From NCBI GenBank assembly GCA_963575745.1, contig CAUYUJ010018060.1:731032-795031 (forward strand): 64,000 nucleotides of DNA, read 5' to 3'. This document shows, in pieces, positions 1 through 10,613 of this stretch. Position 1 is the first letter of the stretch. The number at the start of each line of letters is the position of its first letter. The notes beneath the pieces were generated by a model. It ran no database searches. It was not told where the DNA came from and worked only from the letters and a program-made list of their open reading frames with translations. The stretch is from Prorocentrum cordatum (taxonomy: Eukaryota; Sar; Dinophyceae; Prorocentrales; Prorocentraceae). A program made the position numbers and the translations under genes.

Positions 1-300
1 CCCTGACAAAGTTGTTGAATCGTTTGGTCGTGCAGTCGGTGGGTCGCGGGGATGGGGCACGAAGTCATAGGAGGAAAAGGCACCGATGCCGCCGCCCTTC
101 CCTCCTGTTTCCCTTTTGGGGCCTCCTGGGAGGCCCTCGTCGCCACGGCTGGGTTCGCCTCGCAATGTCTGGACAGAATGCACCCGAGGGAGGTCCTGGG
201 AGTGGCGGTATCGGCATCTTTCGGTTTGCCCACGAAGGGTGGACCAGGCCATCGGCACGATCGAAACGGAACGGAAAGAATGGGAGCGAAGGCCAGCAGC
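1..300. repeat. Dispersed repeat, copy 1 of about 3
   Basis: No gene seen. The stretch from about 60 to 240 shares word order with 10,200-10,345 (GCCCTCGTCGCCACGGCTGG) and with 16,240-16,425 (GGAGGAAAAGG, CTTCCCTC, TTTTGGGGCCTC). It is therefore a diverged dispersed repeat and not unique coding sequence. The frames open here are short and have no recognisable domain. Confidence 0.5.
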
Positions 301-307
301 AGTTTGT

Positions 308-1685
308 TGTTCCCCACCATTCTGTGGTGTTGGGTCCTCGTTTTGAAGAGACGGTGCCCTGCGTCTCCTTCTCCTCCCGCTGCCCCCTCCCTCCTCCCTC
401 CTCCCCATCCTTGCCTCTGCTCTCGGTATACCCCTCACACGTTTCGTAGCCCCATAGGGAGTTCCACCGAAGGTCCCAGTGGCACAGCCCGCATGCGGTT
501 CCCCCACCCAGGGCAGCGTTTCGTAGCCCCATAGGGAGCTCCACCGAAGGTCCCAGTGGCACAGCCCGCATGCGGTTCCCCCGCCTGGGCAGCGCTTCGT
601 ACCCCCATATGGAGCTCCACCGAAGGCCCCAGTGGCAAAGCCCGCATGCGGCTCCCCCACCCAGGGCAGCGCTTCGTAGCCCCATAGGGAGCTCCACCGA
701 AGGTCCCAGTGGCACAGCCCGCATGCGGTTCCCCCGCCCAGGGCAGCGCTTCGTACCTCCATAGGGAGCTCCACCGAAAGTCCCAGTGGCAAAGCCCGCA
801 TGCGGTTCCCCCACCCAGGGCAGCGTTTCGTAGCCCCATAGGGAGCTCCACCGAAGGTCACAGTGGCACAGCCCGCATGCGGTTCCCCCACCCACGGCAG
901 CGTTTCGTAGCCCCATAGGGGGCTCCACCGAAAGTCTCCGTGGCACAGCCCGCATGTGGTTCCCCTGCCCAGGGCAGCGCTTCGTGGCCCCATAGGGAGC
1001 TCCACCGAAGGTCCCAGTGGCACAGCCAGCATGCGGTTCCCCCACCCAGGGCAGCGCTTCGTGGCCCCATAGGGAGCTCCACCGAAGGTCCCAGTGGCAC
1101 AGCCCGCATGCGGTTCCCCCACCCAGGGCAGCGTTTCGTAGCCCCATAGGGAGCTCCACCGAAGGTCCCAGTGGCACAGCCCGCATGCGGTTCCCCCACC
1201 CAGGGCAGCGTTTCGTAGCCCCATAGGGAGCTCCACCGAAGGCCCCAGTGGCACAGCCCGCATGCGGTTCCCTCACCCAGGGCTGCGTTTCGTGGCCCCA
1301 TAGGGAGCTCCACCGAAGGCCCCAGTGGCGCAGTTCGCATGCGCCCCCCCCCCACCCAGGGCAGCGTTTCGTGGCCACATAGGTAGCTCCCCCGAAGGTC
1401 CCAGTGGCGCAGTTCGCATGCGCCTCCCCCACCCATTACACTGTTTCGTGGCCCCATAGGGGGCTCCACCGAAGGTCCCAGTGGCGCAGTTCGCATGCGT
1501 CCCCCCCGCCCAGTACAGCGCTTCGTGGCCCCATACGGGGCTCCACCGAAGGTCCCAGTGGCGCAGTTCGCATGCGTCCCCCCCGCCCAGTACAGCGTTT
1601 CGTGGCCCCATACGGGGCTCCCCCGAATGCGATACCCACAACTGCATACGGTTGGGTCCTTCGCCAGGCTAATTCATTTTGGGCA
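308..1685 (+). mobile_element. Composite minisatellite-bearing element A
   Basis: Starts with a leader containing GTGTTGGGTCCTCGTTTTGA followed by AGAGACGGTG. It continues with a pyrimidine-rich stretch and a 77-bp tandem array. It ends with a tail containing ACTGCATACGGTTGGGTCC and TTCGCCAGGCTAATT. The same leader, array and tail order recurs at 28,540-30,175 (inverted) and 61,884-63,028, and without the tail at 63,368-64,000. The conserved outer ends and variable core make this a dispersed element family and not a local satellite. No transposase or RT is present, so it would be non-autonomous. The mobile nature is inferred from the copies; no target-site duplication was identified. Confidence 0.6.
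440..1640 (+). repeat. 77-bp tandem array of element A (about 16 units)
   Basis: Successive TTCGTRGCCCCATAGGGAG words lie 76-78 bp apart from about 443 to 1,600. Each unit has a conserved core (CCCCATAGGGAGCTCCACCG, then AAGGTCCCAGTGGC) and a more variable part holding GCATGCGGTTCCCCCACCCA. Because 77 is not a multiple of 3, one open frame makes all three open, which explains the long minus-strand open frame (65-1432). No protein is inferred. The last units drift toward GCGCAGTTCGCATGCGTCCC. Confidence 0.9.
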
Positions 1686-1689
1686 GGCT

Positions 1690-2990
1690 CGCTGTCGGTG
1701 CCACCGCGGGCGTTGCTCATTTTAGACGGAAGGCCACCTCGTGAGCATGTACCCCGTGCCGATTTGGGGCGTGTCCAATACTGGCGCGCTTCCATGTGCC
1801 CGTGGTTCCGAAACAGCGGGGGTTTTCTGCCTCTGATAGATTGAGGCGAAGCGCATTCGAGTCAGAAGCGAGACTCGAAAGGCGCACAATTGTAGATGCG
1901 GTGGGTGCGAATTAGTTCTCGGCCCAGGTGGGGCGAATGGTACTATTTGGAACTTCTTTCTTGATCGTGGGATCATATCATATGTGGGAACAGTTGCGTG
2001 CCCTCAGCGCTTGCCGCAATGGTGGGGCACAGCCGCGATCCAGAGGGCGTCAGTCTAGAATTGCCTTGAGCATGAATGCGGGATGACCAGTCGAGCCATA
2101 CGCATTTCAAGGTTCAGAGGCCACCGGAGTTGGCTATCAGAATGAATTGGGCGTTGGCTATAAGAATATTAATGAGCGCGCCGATGCGCGAAGCATCATT
2201 ACCGTTGAAGGTCGGAACAGGATGATCCCGTCGACGGGCCAACCCTGTAGGAGCATCTTTGTTTTTAGTACTGTGATATCACATCGGCGTTTGCGAGTCC
2301 TCCAAGTGGCACGAACGTCATATCCACGGCATCAAAATCCTTCTGTGACCTGAGTGGCTTCTGGGAGGCGCCTGGCGAACCTCGACAGGCGTTGAGTCGA
2401 TCATGCGCGGCTGCAATGCGTTCCTTCTGCACAACACGTGCTCTACTTTAGTTGTGCGGCTTTGCCCTTGACCCTTTCCATCCAGCACGTCCTTCGCCTT
2501 TCTGTTACGCCGTCGTCAAAGGCCATGCGTGTGACCTTGGAGCCACTTGAAGTTTCACATGGTCTGGAAGCTCTCTGGCCGTTCCGCGGCTGCTCCCTCC
2601 TTCCTTCTTGCCCCTCTTCTGCTTTCGCCGTAATTGAGTGCGGACGCGCCCCGCCGTTAGCCCGACCGCTTGTTGGACCCAACTCGCCGCAGACCAAACA
2701 AGTGTGCCTCGCATGCCTGCGCTCCTCTTGGATGTCCCCTATGCGCTTCCACTTAACGTTATTACCGAAGCTCCCTTGACGAAGGACCTCGATACGCTTC
2801 AAGAAATCATCCATCCACTTCCTCCTCTATCAGTTATCTCTTTCACGGACTACGGTGTAGAGGCCCTCTCTCCTTGCATCTCCTCTCGCCATTCGCCGTC
2901 CAATCGGAGTTGAATACACCTGTTGCCCTCACATCAGCTGATCGGGGCGACGGAGTTCCGCTCACGCGCGTCTATCTCACATTACACACG
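1690..2990. other. Low-repeat intergenic stretch
   Basis: Base composition is more balanced than in the neighbours and no tandem repeat is seen. Apart from one short minus-strand open frame (2,443-2,814, listed separately), nothing recognisable is present. It could be intergenic DNA or intron of an unseen gene. Confidence 0.4.
2443..2814 (-). CDS. Hypothetical 123-aa open frame
   Basis: An ATG-initiated frame in low-repeat sequence with mixed composition (start MDDFLKRIEVLRQGSFGN). It contains a single CLVCGE pair of cysteines in its N-terminal half and a basic C-terminal half. I do not recognise a family. It is neither low-complexity nor repeat-derived, so it is kept as a weak candidate exon or retroelement relic. 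There is no supporting neighbour and no visible promoter. Confidence 0.15.
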   Translation of the reverse strand: MDDFLKRIEVLRQGSFGNNVKWKRIGDIQEERRHARHTCLVCGELGPTSGRANGGARPHSITAKAEEGQEGRREQPRNGQRASRPCETSSGSKVTRMAFDDGVTERRRTCWMERVKGKAAQLK

Positions 2991-2994
2991 TGTT

Positions 2995-4690
2995 GGCTGG
3001 GGAGGGGGGCGGCGAAGAGAAGTGAAGCGAACACCAGAGTCGTGCGCGCTCCAAAGGGGAGCCAGCCCGTACCCCCAGTAGGGCGTGGCGTGGAGGCCGC
3101 TTCTTTGAATAGCGTGATGCGCGTTCGGATTCGTGTGATCACCATAAGTCGGGAAAGCCGTCGATGCCGATCTTGTTCTTGTGCGTTCCTCCGCCTCGCT
3201 CCGGGGGGGGGGGAGGGGCGGGGCTCGCTGGCAAACATGGCAATCACAATCGCAGCCCCGAGATCGCAGGGTGCTCACCATCGGCGCTCGCGACGGGCCC
3301 TTTTCATGTTGGTAAGACCTCTGAGTCCAGAGCGGGCCCCTCGCTCCGATCCGCGCCTGCGCCTGCGGGGGCCACTTGTGGCGCGCACTCTCCTCGCTCC
3401 GCCTGCTCACCCCCCCTCCCGTTCCTCCACCGCGCCTCCCCGCCTCCTCGCTCTGTCCCCCCCGCCCTGTGCGCTCCGCTCCGCTCTCCCCGTGCCTCGC
3501 CCTCTGCTTATGCTCGCCTCCCTCTCTTCGTCTGCCCGCCTCCTTCCCCGCTGCTCGGGCGGCCCCCCCGAGCCGGCTCTCCCACCGTCCCATTTTCTCG
3601 CTCCCTCGCTGCTGGTTGCGCCCGCAGCTCTCGCGTGCTGCGGGGCGCGGTGCCCCACCCGGAGGCCCGCAGCGCGCAGCAGGCAGGACGAGGCAGCTTG
3701 AGCAGCAGCATGGCGATTATCCCGCCCGCCTAGTCGCAATGTGATCGGTTTCTCATTGTCTTGCCCATCGGCGTGGGCCCTCGCACCCTCCCTCCCCCCG
3801 AGTAGATCTTGGCAGTTTTGGGCGCCTGTTTCGAGCAGGCGGGGTCTCCCCCAGTGGGCGCCCTGTTACACACAGTGGCATGAAGCAGAGGTCCGCAGCC
3901 AGACCCGTCCCCCTTCCCCCCCCCCGCCCCCTTCCGCCCAATGCCGAAGCGTCGAACAGGAAAACGTTAACAATCCCGCACCCCGGGTGCCTCGCCACTC
4001 TCCTCCCTCACCGCCGCTGATCGCGCAGGCGAAGCCGCCAGCGCCGGCCGATGCCTCAGTCCCGACGGCGCCCGCAGCACGGCGGGCGGGGCGACGACGC
4101 CCGAGGACGAGGGGGCAGAGCCAGCCCAGCAGAGACCACGCCATCCGCACCGCCCCGCCATCCCGCCTGGTTCGTTTCCATGGAGCTGGTCGCGCACGCA
4201 GCTCCGTCGCCGCCAGGCCGCAGCGATGCACCTGGCGTCGTCTGGCGCGCGGCGGTCAGACGTGGAGTGGGCCAGGGGGAGCGAGAGGGGCGAAGTCGAC
4301 GGCGTCGCGACTGTCTGTTTGGAGGTCGCGAGGGCCTTTGTCGACTGCGGAGCACGGGACCACACGCAGAGTCCTTCCTTGGGTGGGGCTTCGCGTGCGC
4401 CCACCAGCCCAGTCATAATGAGTCACGGTCGACTTGCCGTGAGAAGCGGAGCGTTGGAGCACGAGCGAGTCGAGAGGGGGACACCCCCTGGAGTGCCAGT
4501 CGAACCAACGCAGACACGTGGTGGTCCGGGAAAAGAGCCGTCTGCGCGGCAAATCCGCCAGCATGTCAGAGAAATTTGCTGTGTGGTGGCCATGCGATCA
4601 CCGCCAGGAAGGCCGTCACATGGGACAATTCGCGCCTCCACCACTTGAGAAGTTTCCATGGCTTATTTGGTCCGTGTTGGTGCTGTATTG
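2995..4690. other. GC-rich stretch without recognisable gene
   Basis: Contains a pyrimidine-rich block (about 3,400-3,560) and many short overlapping open frames in all six phases, as expected from GC above 60 percent with few stop triplets. None shows a conserved domain or consistent codon pattern. Confidence 0.4.
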
Positions 4691-4885
4691 CGCTCGTGTG
4701 GGGCAGTCTTCGGGGTCCTCTGCGGCCCTATAGGGCCATCTTGGGGCCCTCTTGGGCCATCTTCGGGGTCTCTTCAGCCGTCTTGGGGCACTCTTTGGGC
4801 CGCCTGGAGGCCCTCTTAGGCCGTCTTGGGTTGGGGCTCTTGTTGCCCTCTGGGGTGCACTCTTGGGGCTCTCAGTGTTGTTCCA
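4690..4885 (+). repeat. Degenerate GGGCCNTCTTGGGG tandem repeats
   Basis: Repeated short words of the type GGGCCATCTTGGGG or GGCCGTCTTGGG about 15-20 bp apart. The same words, or their complement CCCAAGACGGCCC, recur at 7.4-7.9, 20.4-21.0, 21.6-22.2, 30.2-30.7, 58.5-58.9, 59.3-59.6, 61.3-61.7 and 63.1-63.3 kb. Translation gives artefactual LGPSWG-type peptides. Confidence 0.7.
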
Positions 4886-5940
4886 CGCTGCCCTTCTCGT
4901 TGTCCTTTCTCCAAGTCGTCCTCCCCGTCGCCCTTGTCATGTCCCTCCTCGTCCTACTCGTCATCCTCGTGATCATTTTCCTCCCTGCGAGCCTCGTCCT
5001 CCCCCTCATCCACCATGTTCTCGTCTTCCACATTGCCGCCCTCCTACACCCTCCTCGTCGTCATTGTCGTTTTCCTCCTCCTCATCCTCTTCCTCATCCT
5101 CATCCCCCTCCTTCTCGTGCTCGCCTTCCTTGTCGGCTTTCTCCTTGTTCTCGTGCTTGCCGTCCTCCTCGCGTAGTCCACCTGGTCCTCCTTTCTTCCC
5201 CCCGTCCGCCGCCTTGCCACCCTCCGCTCCCTCCTCGCCTTCGCCCTACGAGCCCCGTGCGCTGACGCGGCGCTTCCCGCCCCTGCACTGCCAGGTTCGG
5301 CCACGCCGCGACGTGCCAGAGGGGGCACGGTGGCGGATTCGTGCCTCCTGGAGGGTGTCGCGAAACATCAAGCGTGGACCAGAACTGTCGGCCCCAGTCT
5401 TCTTGCCCGACGTTTAGCCCGCTTTTTATATATCGCGACGCCGCCACTTTGTGTGAGGGCCCCGCCCCTCTCGCCGTCGCTCCCCTGTCCCCCTCCCCCC
5501 CCCCGCCAGGGTGGCTCCCTTCTTCACTGCGGCTCCCCTCGCTGCCCCCCCCCTCCCGCGCGCCGTCGCTCCCCCTCGCCCCTCCCGACGCCCCCCCCCC
5601 TTGTCTGGGAGGCCTCCTTGGGCACCTCTCGGGCAGGTCTTGGGCCGTCTTGGAGGCTTCCTGGGCGGACTTGGACATGTCTTGGGCCCTTTTGGGCCGA
5701 GCGCCCCCCCCCCCCTTCCCTCCCACCTTTGCCGGCAGCGTGCTGCCAGCGACGCAGTCGGGCGCCGCGTATACTGGAGGGGGGGGGGGGGGGGCGAGTG
5801 TGGGGGGCGAAGGCACGTGCACCTCGGGTGCCCCAAAAGGGGCTCCCCTTGGGTCCCAACAGGGGGACGGGGCACGCTACTTCGCCCTCCCCACTTCTCG
5901 CCCCCCCCCAGGGCAACGCCCAACACGAACTGAGTGAACA
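4886..5940. other. Pyrimidine-rich low-complexity stretch
   Basis: Dominated by CT-rich sequence with CTCCTCGTC-like words, runs of C, a G-run near 5,780, and a few CTTGGGCCGTCTTGG repeats near 5,640-5,700. No gene is supported; the open frames are low complexity. Confidence 0.45.
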
Positions 5941-5944
5941 GGTG

Positions 5945-6103
5945 TTAAGTCGGACCTGCCCCTCTACAGGAGGAGCATTCAAAAATAGCAAAAAATAGTC
6001 TGGGGACTGTTGTTTGATATTTTTTTGCCTATTTGGCGGTCGTTTTTTGGTATTTTCAATGTTTCGCCCAAAATCCGCCTGTAGGGGGACACGCCCGACT
6101 TAA
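5945..6103. mobile_element. MITE-1 copy 1 (inverted-repeat element, about 159 bp)
   Basis: Left end TTAAGTCGGACCTGCCCCTC followed by TACAGGAGGA faces, as an inverted repeat, the right end GTAGGGGGACACGCCCGACT followed by TAA. The interior is AT-rich with runs of T (ATTTTTTTGCC, CGTTTTTTGG), unlike the GC-rich surroundings. Related copies lie at 10,396-10,553 and 48,750-48,920. There is no coding capacity, so it would move only with help in trans. Confidence 0.7.
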
Positions 6104-6635
6104 TGTTGGTGCGGAAGCACCCGTCCCAGCCTCTCGCCATCAGGTCTGGCCGCCGAAGCCTTCCATCTTCCTGTCCTCCCACCCCTTCTTCCATGCCCCT
6201 GGTTTTCAGGTCATGGCTCGGCTCTATGCGGGGTCCGTGCGGGGCGACCGGGGCACACCCAGAACGCACTCGGCGTGGCGCAGATGCTGGAAAGCAGCCC
6301 GAGGCTGCAAAACCTCCGAGTACCGACGAACACGTATCCTCGAGTCCGAAACTCTCCCCCGCCCGCCAAATCCAAGCAGAATGACCAGAGCCCCGGACCC
6401 CATCTCTCTGCGGCTCTCTTCGGGGGCGGCCAAGAGGGGGGTGATGACTAGAGGGGGGTGGATAGCATGGCCTGGGCCATGATATCTCCCCAGATGTCAT
6501 GGCGCCTCATCTGGTTTCACGACGTCCCTGGCCCCCCCCCATGGGCCGCGCACATGTCACCGGCCATGGTTTGTGCCCCCCCCTCTTGGACGCCCCCCTC
6601 TTTGCCGCCCCCGACCCTCCCGAGCGGGACCGATC
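6104..6635. other. Unassigned stretch
   Basis: No recognised gene or tandem repeat. The open frames carry no domain I recognise. Confidence 0.35.
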
Positions 6636-6636
6636 T

Positions 6637-6844
6637 CCTCCTCCTCCTCCTCCTCCTCCTCCTCCTCCTCCTCCTCCTCCTCCTCCTCCTCCTCCTCCTC
6701 CTCCTCTTCCTCCTCCTCCTCCCCCTCCTCCTCCTCCTCCTCCTCCTCCTCCTCCTCCTCCTCCTCCTCCTCCTCCTCCTCCTCCTCCTCCTCCTCCTCC
6801 TCCTCCTCCTCCTCCTCCTCCTCCTCCTCCTCCTCCTCCTCCTC
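6637..6844 (+). repeat. (CCT)n microsatellite, about 208 bp
   Basis: Continuous CTC/CCT triplets with two short interruptions near 6,707 and 6,720. Homopurine on the minus strand. Gives only poly-Pro, poly-Ser or poly-Leu (+) and poly-Gly, poly-Arg or poly-Glu (-) frames. Confidence 0.95.
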
Positions 6845-7315
6845 GTGATGGCCCCGGCGCCCGACACCTGGGCGAAAGCGCCCGCTGCGAAAGAAACTGC
6901 AGCGCCTGGATCTGAGGGCCCCACGCCTCGCGCGCCGTCCGCCCGTCAGAGGCGCCCTCTGGGGGAGGTGCCCGGGGCGGGGGGGGCGTCTCGTCGTCGT
7001 TCTCCGCAGTGAGGTGGGCGCCTCCGTCCCCAGACCCCCTCGCGCTGTGAAAAAAAACGCGACGGGAGGCTTTTGCTATTTTTCGGCCTCCAGGGGCCCT
7101 CACCGGGCCCCAGGACCGTCAACCAGGATGAAGAACCAGTCCGAGGCAAGGGCTCCAGACCTCTCGGGGTCGATGTCGTGAACAAAATCACGACGTCGGG
7201 GCTCTGGGTCGCCGTTCCGTGAGATCCTGTCTTCTCATTCCCCGACCTTGCGGCGTGGTGCCCGTGGTGTGTTCCCCTTGGGGGGTTTGGGGGGTACCCC
7301 CCCTCCAGCCCCCAC
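6845..7315. other. Unassigned stretch
   Basis: Mixed GC-rich sequence with no recognised gene. The part around 7,085-7,180 (GGCCCTCACCGGGCCCCAGG) resembles other dispersed sequence but was not assigned to a family. Confidence 0.3.
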
Positions 7316-8190
7316 TCGGCCACGGGCGGAACGCCGGCGGAAGTCGACCGCAATTTGGCAGACGCGCTTTCGGACGGCACGCACGGCCCCAAGATGGTCC
7401 GCAAGATGGTCCAAGAGGGCCACGAGTCGCCGAAGGACCAGTCCAAGACGCCCAAGATGGCCTCAATATGGCTTCAGTATGGCCCAAGAAGCCCCCAAGA
7501 CGCCCCGGGAGGCCTCCAAGAGTCCACCCAAAAAAGCTCCAAGAGTCAACATTCATCGATGTTCCTTAGATTTTCAAGGTTTTTAGCGCTTTCGCCTTTT
7601 CGGCTTCCCGACGCTGCAAGACGGCCCAAGAGGCCCTACAGATCGCCCCAACACGGTCTGAGACGCCCCCAAGTGAGCGCACAGACGGCCCAAGAGGCCT
7701 CCAAGACGGCCCAAGAGGCATCCGAGATGGCTTAAGAAAGCCACAGGAACGCCCCAAGGAGGGCCCCAGAGGGGGAACACGGACCGGCATTTTGGGTTCT
7801 CCGTCCAAGAAACCCGCCAGGAGGCCCCAAGAGGCCCCCTAAGAGGCTCGTAGAAGCTTCCAAGAAGCCCCCAGGAAGCCCCCAGAGACCCCCAAGAGGG
7901 CCCCAAGACTGCTTAAGACGGCCCCGAGATGGTCGTCGGAGACGCCCGAGGGCCCGAAGGCTGCCCAACAGGGCTGCAAGATGGTCGGAGGCGCCCCGAC
8001 AAAGTGGCACAGCGTCAAACGGATAACACGGGAACCAGCACAATGCGCCTTAAAGCGGAACAGCGTCAAACGGACAATCTTGGAATCAGCATCATGCACC
8101 TTATAGACATCCTCTTCTTTGGTTTTCTCTTCCTCGCAAGTCATGGCCACTTGTCCTCAAAGGTCGGGATCCGTGGCTACATTCGTTATT
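7316..8190 (+). mobile_element. Dispersed composite repeat E, copy 1
   Basis: Three blocks match 20,366-21,212 in the same order. They are a left block (GAACGCCGGCGGAAG, then CCGCAAGATGG), a middle block near 7,560-7,640 (CCCGACGCTSCAAGACGGCC) and a right block from about 7,960 (AGTGGCACAGCG, TGCGCCTTAAAGCGG, CATCCTCTTCTTTG). Between them lie degenerate CCCAAGAGGCCTCCAAGACG repeats that differ between copies. Conserved ends around a variable repeat core indicate a non-autonomous dispersed element. No coding sequence is seen. Confidence 0.6.
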
Positions 8191-8800
8191 TTTCGCGCCC
8201 GGCGTGTTCGCTTTTTTCCAGGCCCAGGGATCTTCGCAGATCGATCCGGCTCGAAAACATGGTCGCGATGCCGCATTTTTCCAACATCGAATCTCAGGGT
8301 TGTCGTCGTCGAAGGCGTCGTCTACGGAGGCGGCGTCGGCGTCGCCCAGACACCCTCTGCTAAGACGTTTTCGATCCGCGGTCCCACAGGTCCCGACCCC
8401 TTCCCCAGGGATGGCATTTCATCCCGGATACGTTTTTGACGGGCCCCGGTCACCGCAGCCCGAAAGCGAGGAAAAGCCGCCGGATTGACTATCCGTGATG
8501 CACAATCGACGGAACAAAAACGCACACAAGGCCGAAATCAGCGAAAACTTCATGCCGTCTGAGCTTGGGGCAGGCGCCGCCGCCCTCGGGCGCGGCGGCT
8601 GGCGGCGCGGCGCCGCGGCGCGCGCGCGGCGAGGCGGCCAGCAGCGCGCAGGCGCGGGGCGCGGCGAGGCGCAGCAGCGGCGACGCTGCGGCGCCGGCCG
8701 CAGCGCTGCTGCCACGCAGGAGCTCCGCCGCGGCAGGGCTCGGAGGGGGATCGGGGCAACGAGAGACTCGAGTACGCCAGGCCGTCATCGGGCATGTGGT
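8191..8800. other. GC-rich unassigned stretch
   Basis: Contains CGTCGTC-rich sequence (8,300-8,350) and a GCGGCG-rich block (8,570-8,720). No gene is supported. Confidence 0.35.
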
Positions 8801-8804
8801 GATG

Positions 8805-8960
8805 GGCCTGTTTTCCACCACCACCACCACCACCATAAGTCGGAGGGGGGAAGGAGGAGGAGGACGAGGAGGAGGAGGAGGAGGAGGAGGAGGAGGAGGA
8901 GGAGGAGGAGGAGGACCCCCTCCCCCTCCAACTTGCGGTGGTGGTGGTGGAAGCCAGGCC
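8805..8960. repeat. Foldback flanking a (GGA)n tract
   Basis: The left arm (GGGCCTGTTTTCCACCACCA, then CCATAAGTCGGAGGGGG) pairs with the right arm (CCCCCTCCAACTTGCGGTGG, then TGGTGGAAGCCAGGCCC). The (GGA)n run at about 8,848-8,912 forms the loop. It is an imperfect inverted repeat with arms of about 35-40 bp. Confidence 0.6.
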
Positions 8961-9640
8961 CTTCACAGGGGGACCATCAGACGCAGGTCCAGAACGAGAG
9001 GCTCCCCCGGGGGAAGGGTTTTGGGCCTATGGAGGCCGCGCATGTTGAAGACTCACACCGTCGGATGTCTGGGATGTCTGGGATGCTGTCCACAGCCGTG
9101 GAAGCCTCCGTGGGGTGCCAGCCTCGGGGAGACGTTAGACTCGAGTATGCCAGGGCTCGGGATTTCCGGCGCTTTTTGACGAGCGCGTCTTGGGTGTGGA
9201 CGGTCCAGTTTGCGTGGGCTGTTTGCAGCGGGAGCTCGCATCGAAGTTTCAGACTGGGTGTCGTCCGTTTCATGATGGCCCCGTCAGGCCAACCCGACTT
9301 CCCGAACTCGAGCACTACGTCTCCCCGAGAGGAGGGGAGCTAGGCAGTAAGTCACGGGAGCTTCCGCTCGTCTTGGGTTGGACGTATATCGGCGAGTGGC
9401 GCCCAAACGCAACTCAATAGCGCCCGATAGCGACCAAGAGCGCCGAAAGGAAGCGTTCAAGTAGCGCCCAATAGCGACCAACAGCGCCCAACAGTGCCAC
9501 GCGGAGATGCATTGCGTCCGCTTTGCGCGCGATTGAACGCTCTATTATGCGCCATTGGGACGACCAAAAGCTTCCGTGAATTGATTCCTGAGGATAGGGA
9601 ATCTGAACGGTTCGTTAGGATGCAACTCCTGGGAGGTTGC
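8961..9640. other. Unassigned stretch with a short repeat at 9,415-9,500
   Basis: No recognised gene. From 9,415 to 9,500 the words AGCGCCCAATAGCGACCAAC and diverged versions repeat about four times at roughly 20-25 bp spacing. Confidence 0.4.
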
Positions 9641-9870
9641 GGTCGGCACATTTTGGATAGTGCGCCGCTCCGCCAGATTTGGCCCACAGCGCCTCGGTGC
9701 GACATTCTACGCACTTCCCGGTCCCCAGGCGCCAACCTCCCGAGCTTTCCCGAGCCTGCCGCCCCGCGGAGCGGAGCGACACGATATCCGCTTGTCAGAC
9801 AAGCCGTGTCGCCGAGGCCGCCGCGGCAACACGCTAAGCAAAAGCTTCTCACCGTAAGCCCTGAGATCCG
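9641..9870 (+). repeat. Dispersed family F, copy 1 (about 220 bp)
   Basis: Shares a long ordered block with 16,430-16,595, 53,255-53,455 and 56,575-56,795. Landmarks are GCCGCTCCGCCAG, TTGGCCCACAGCGCCTCGG, GGTCCCCAGGCG, CCCCGCGGAGCGGAGCGACA, GCCGCGGCAACACGCTAAGC and CACCGTAAGC. Dispersed single copies of similar length suggest a SINE- or MITE-like unit. No tRNA-like head was recognised. Confidence 0.6.
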
Positions 9871-10108
9871 GGCGCTGCAGTTTTTTCCATGCTGGGCCGT
9901 TCGCCGGGTCTCGAGCCCCGGGACCCTCATGGATCGATCCGGTTCGAACAACGCAGCAGACAAATGGGGTCCACAGGGCTCTGGTCGTGATGTTTGACTG
10001 CGATCCACTGTTTGCTCGCAACGTAGGGTCACAGGGGATGGCGCCACGAAGACAGTTCCGAGGGAGTAGGATGCCGACGCCGCTGCGCGTCCTGGAGATC
10101 CGACGAAG

Positions 10109-10195
10109 GCATCTATACACCACCACCGTGCCAGACCAGGGCCATCCTAGGGCCCAGGATGGCCCTGGCCTGGCACGGTGGTGGTGTATAGATGC
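10109..10195. repeat. Near-perfect 87-bp palindrome
   Basis: A 40-bp left arm (10,109-10,148, starting GCATCTATACACCACCACCG) and a 40-bp right arm (10,156-10,195, ending GGTGGTGGTGTATAGATGC) are exact reverse complements except for one T/C difference. They surround a 7-base AGGGCCC centre. It would form a strong cruciform or RNA hairpin. There is no coding content. Confidence 0.95.
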
Positions 10196-10199
10196 TTTC

Positions 10200-10345
10200 T
10201 GCGTATGGAGAGCCCTCGTCGCCACGGCTGGATTCTCTTCGAAGTTCTGGTCGAACCTCGGACCTCCAGGAGGCGTCCGGGGAGCGGCGGCACCGGTCCC
10301 TCGAGAAGGGGGTCCGGGAGGACAGGCGGCCTGGAGGTTTTTGTT
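10200..10345. repeat. Dispersed repeat related to 60-240
   Basis: Shares GCCCTCGTCGCCACGGCTGG and following words (TCGAA..., CGTCCGGGGAGCGGCGGCAC) with the start of the window. It directly follows the 87-bp palindrome. Confidence 0.4.
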
Positions 10346-10395
10346 TTGCCGCTCTCGGGGTCCCCCCCGGGCCCCGGGGCTGTCAGGCACTAAGT

Positions 10396-10553
10396 TTAAG
10401 TCGGGCGTGTCTCTCTGCAGGAGGAATATTCAACAGTAGTCTAAAAAATAGTCTGGGGCGATTGTTTTATTATTTTTGAGCATTTTTGGGATTTGTTGGG
10501 GTCATTTTTTATTTTTCGCCCAATTCCTCTGGAGGGGCACAGGCCCGACTTGT
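10396..10553. mobile_element. MITE-1 copy 2 (about 158 bp)
   Basis: Left end TTAAGTCGGGCGTGTCTCTC then TGCAGGAGGAA. Right end TTCCTCTGGAGGGGCACAGG then CCCGACTTG. These are inverted repeats of each other. The AT-rich interior holds AAAAAATAGTCTGGGGCGAT and runs of T, closely matching copy 1. Confidence 0.7.
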
Positions 10554-10613
10554 TGAGATGAACATGTGGTCTTGGGGGGAGCTCCAGGTTCCAGGCCCCG
10601 CTTCCATCAGAGC

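Noticed and set aside
65-1432. 455-codon minus-strand open frame with repeats such as GLCHWDLRWSSLWGYE
   Set aside because: It runs through the 77-bp array. A period not divisible by three that lacks stops in one phase is open in all phases, and overlapping frames on the same array are equally open. No start context, domain or conservation of one phase.
430-1640. CRISPR-like array of regularly spaced repeats
   Set aside because: The genome is eukaryotic. Units are contiguous tandem repeats of 77 bp with similar, not unique, intervening sequence and no cas genes.
4051-5265. 404-codon plus-strand open frame
   Set aside because: GC- and pyrimidine-rich low-complexity sequence. The second half is CT-repeat derived. 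No recognisable domain.
7583-7906. LGASWGLLGSF-type minus-strand frames in the CCCAAGACGG repeat blocks (also at 20.6, 21.6, 30.4, 58.5 and 61.4 kb)
   Set aside because: They follow the degenerate short repeat in any block and change phase within blocks. No consistent protein.
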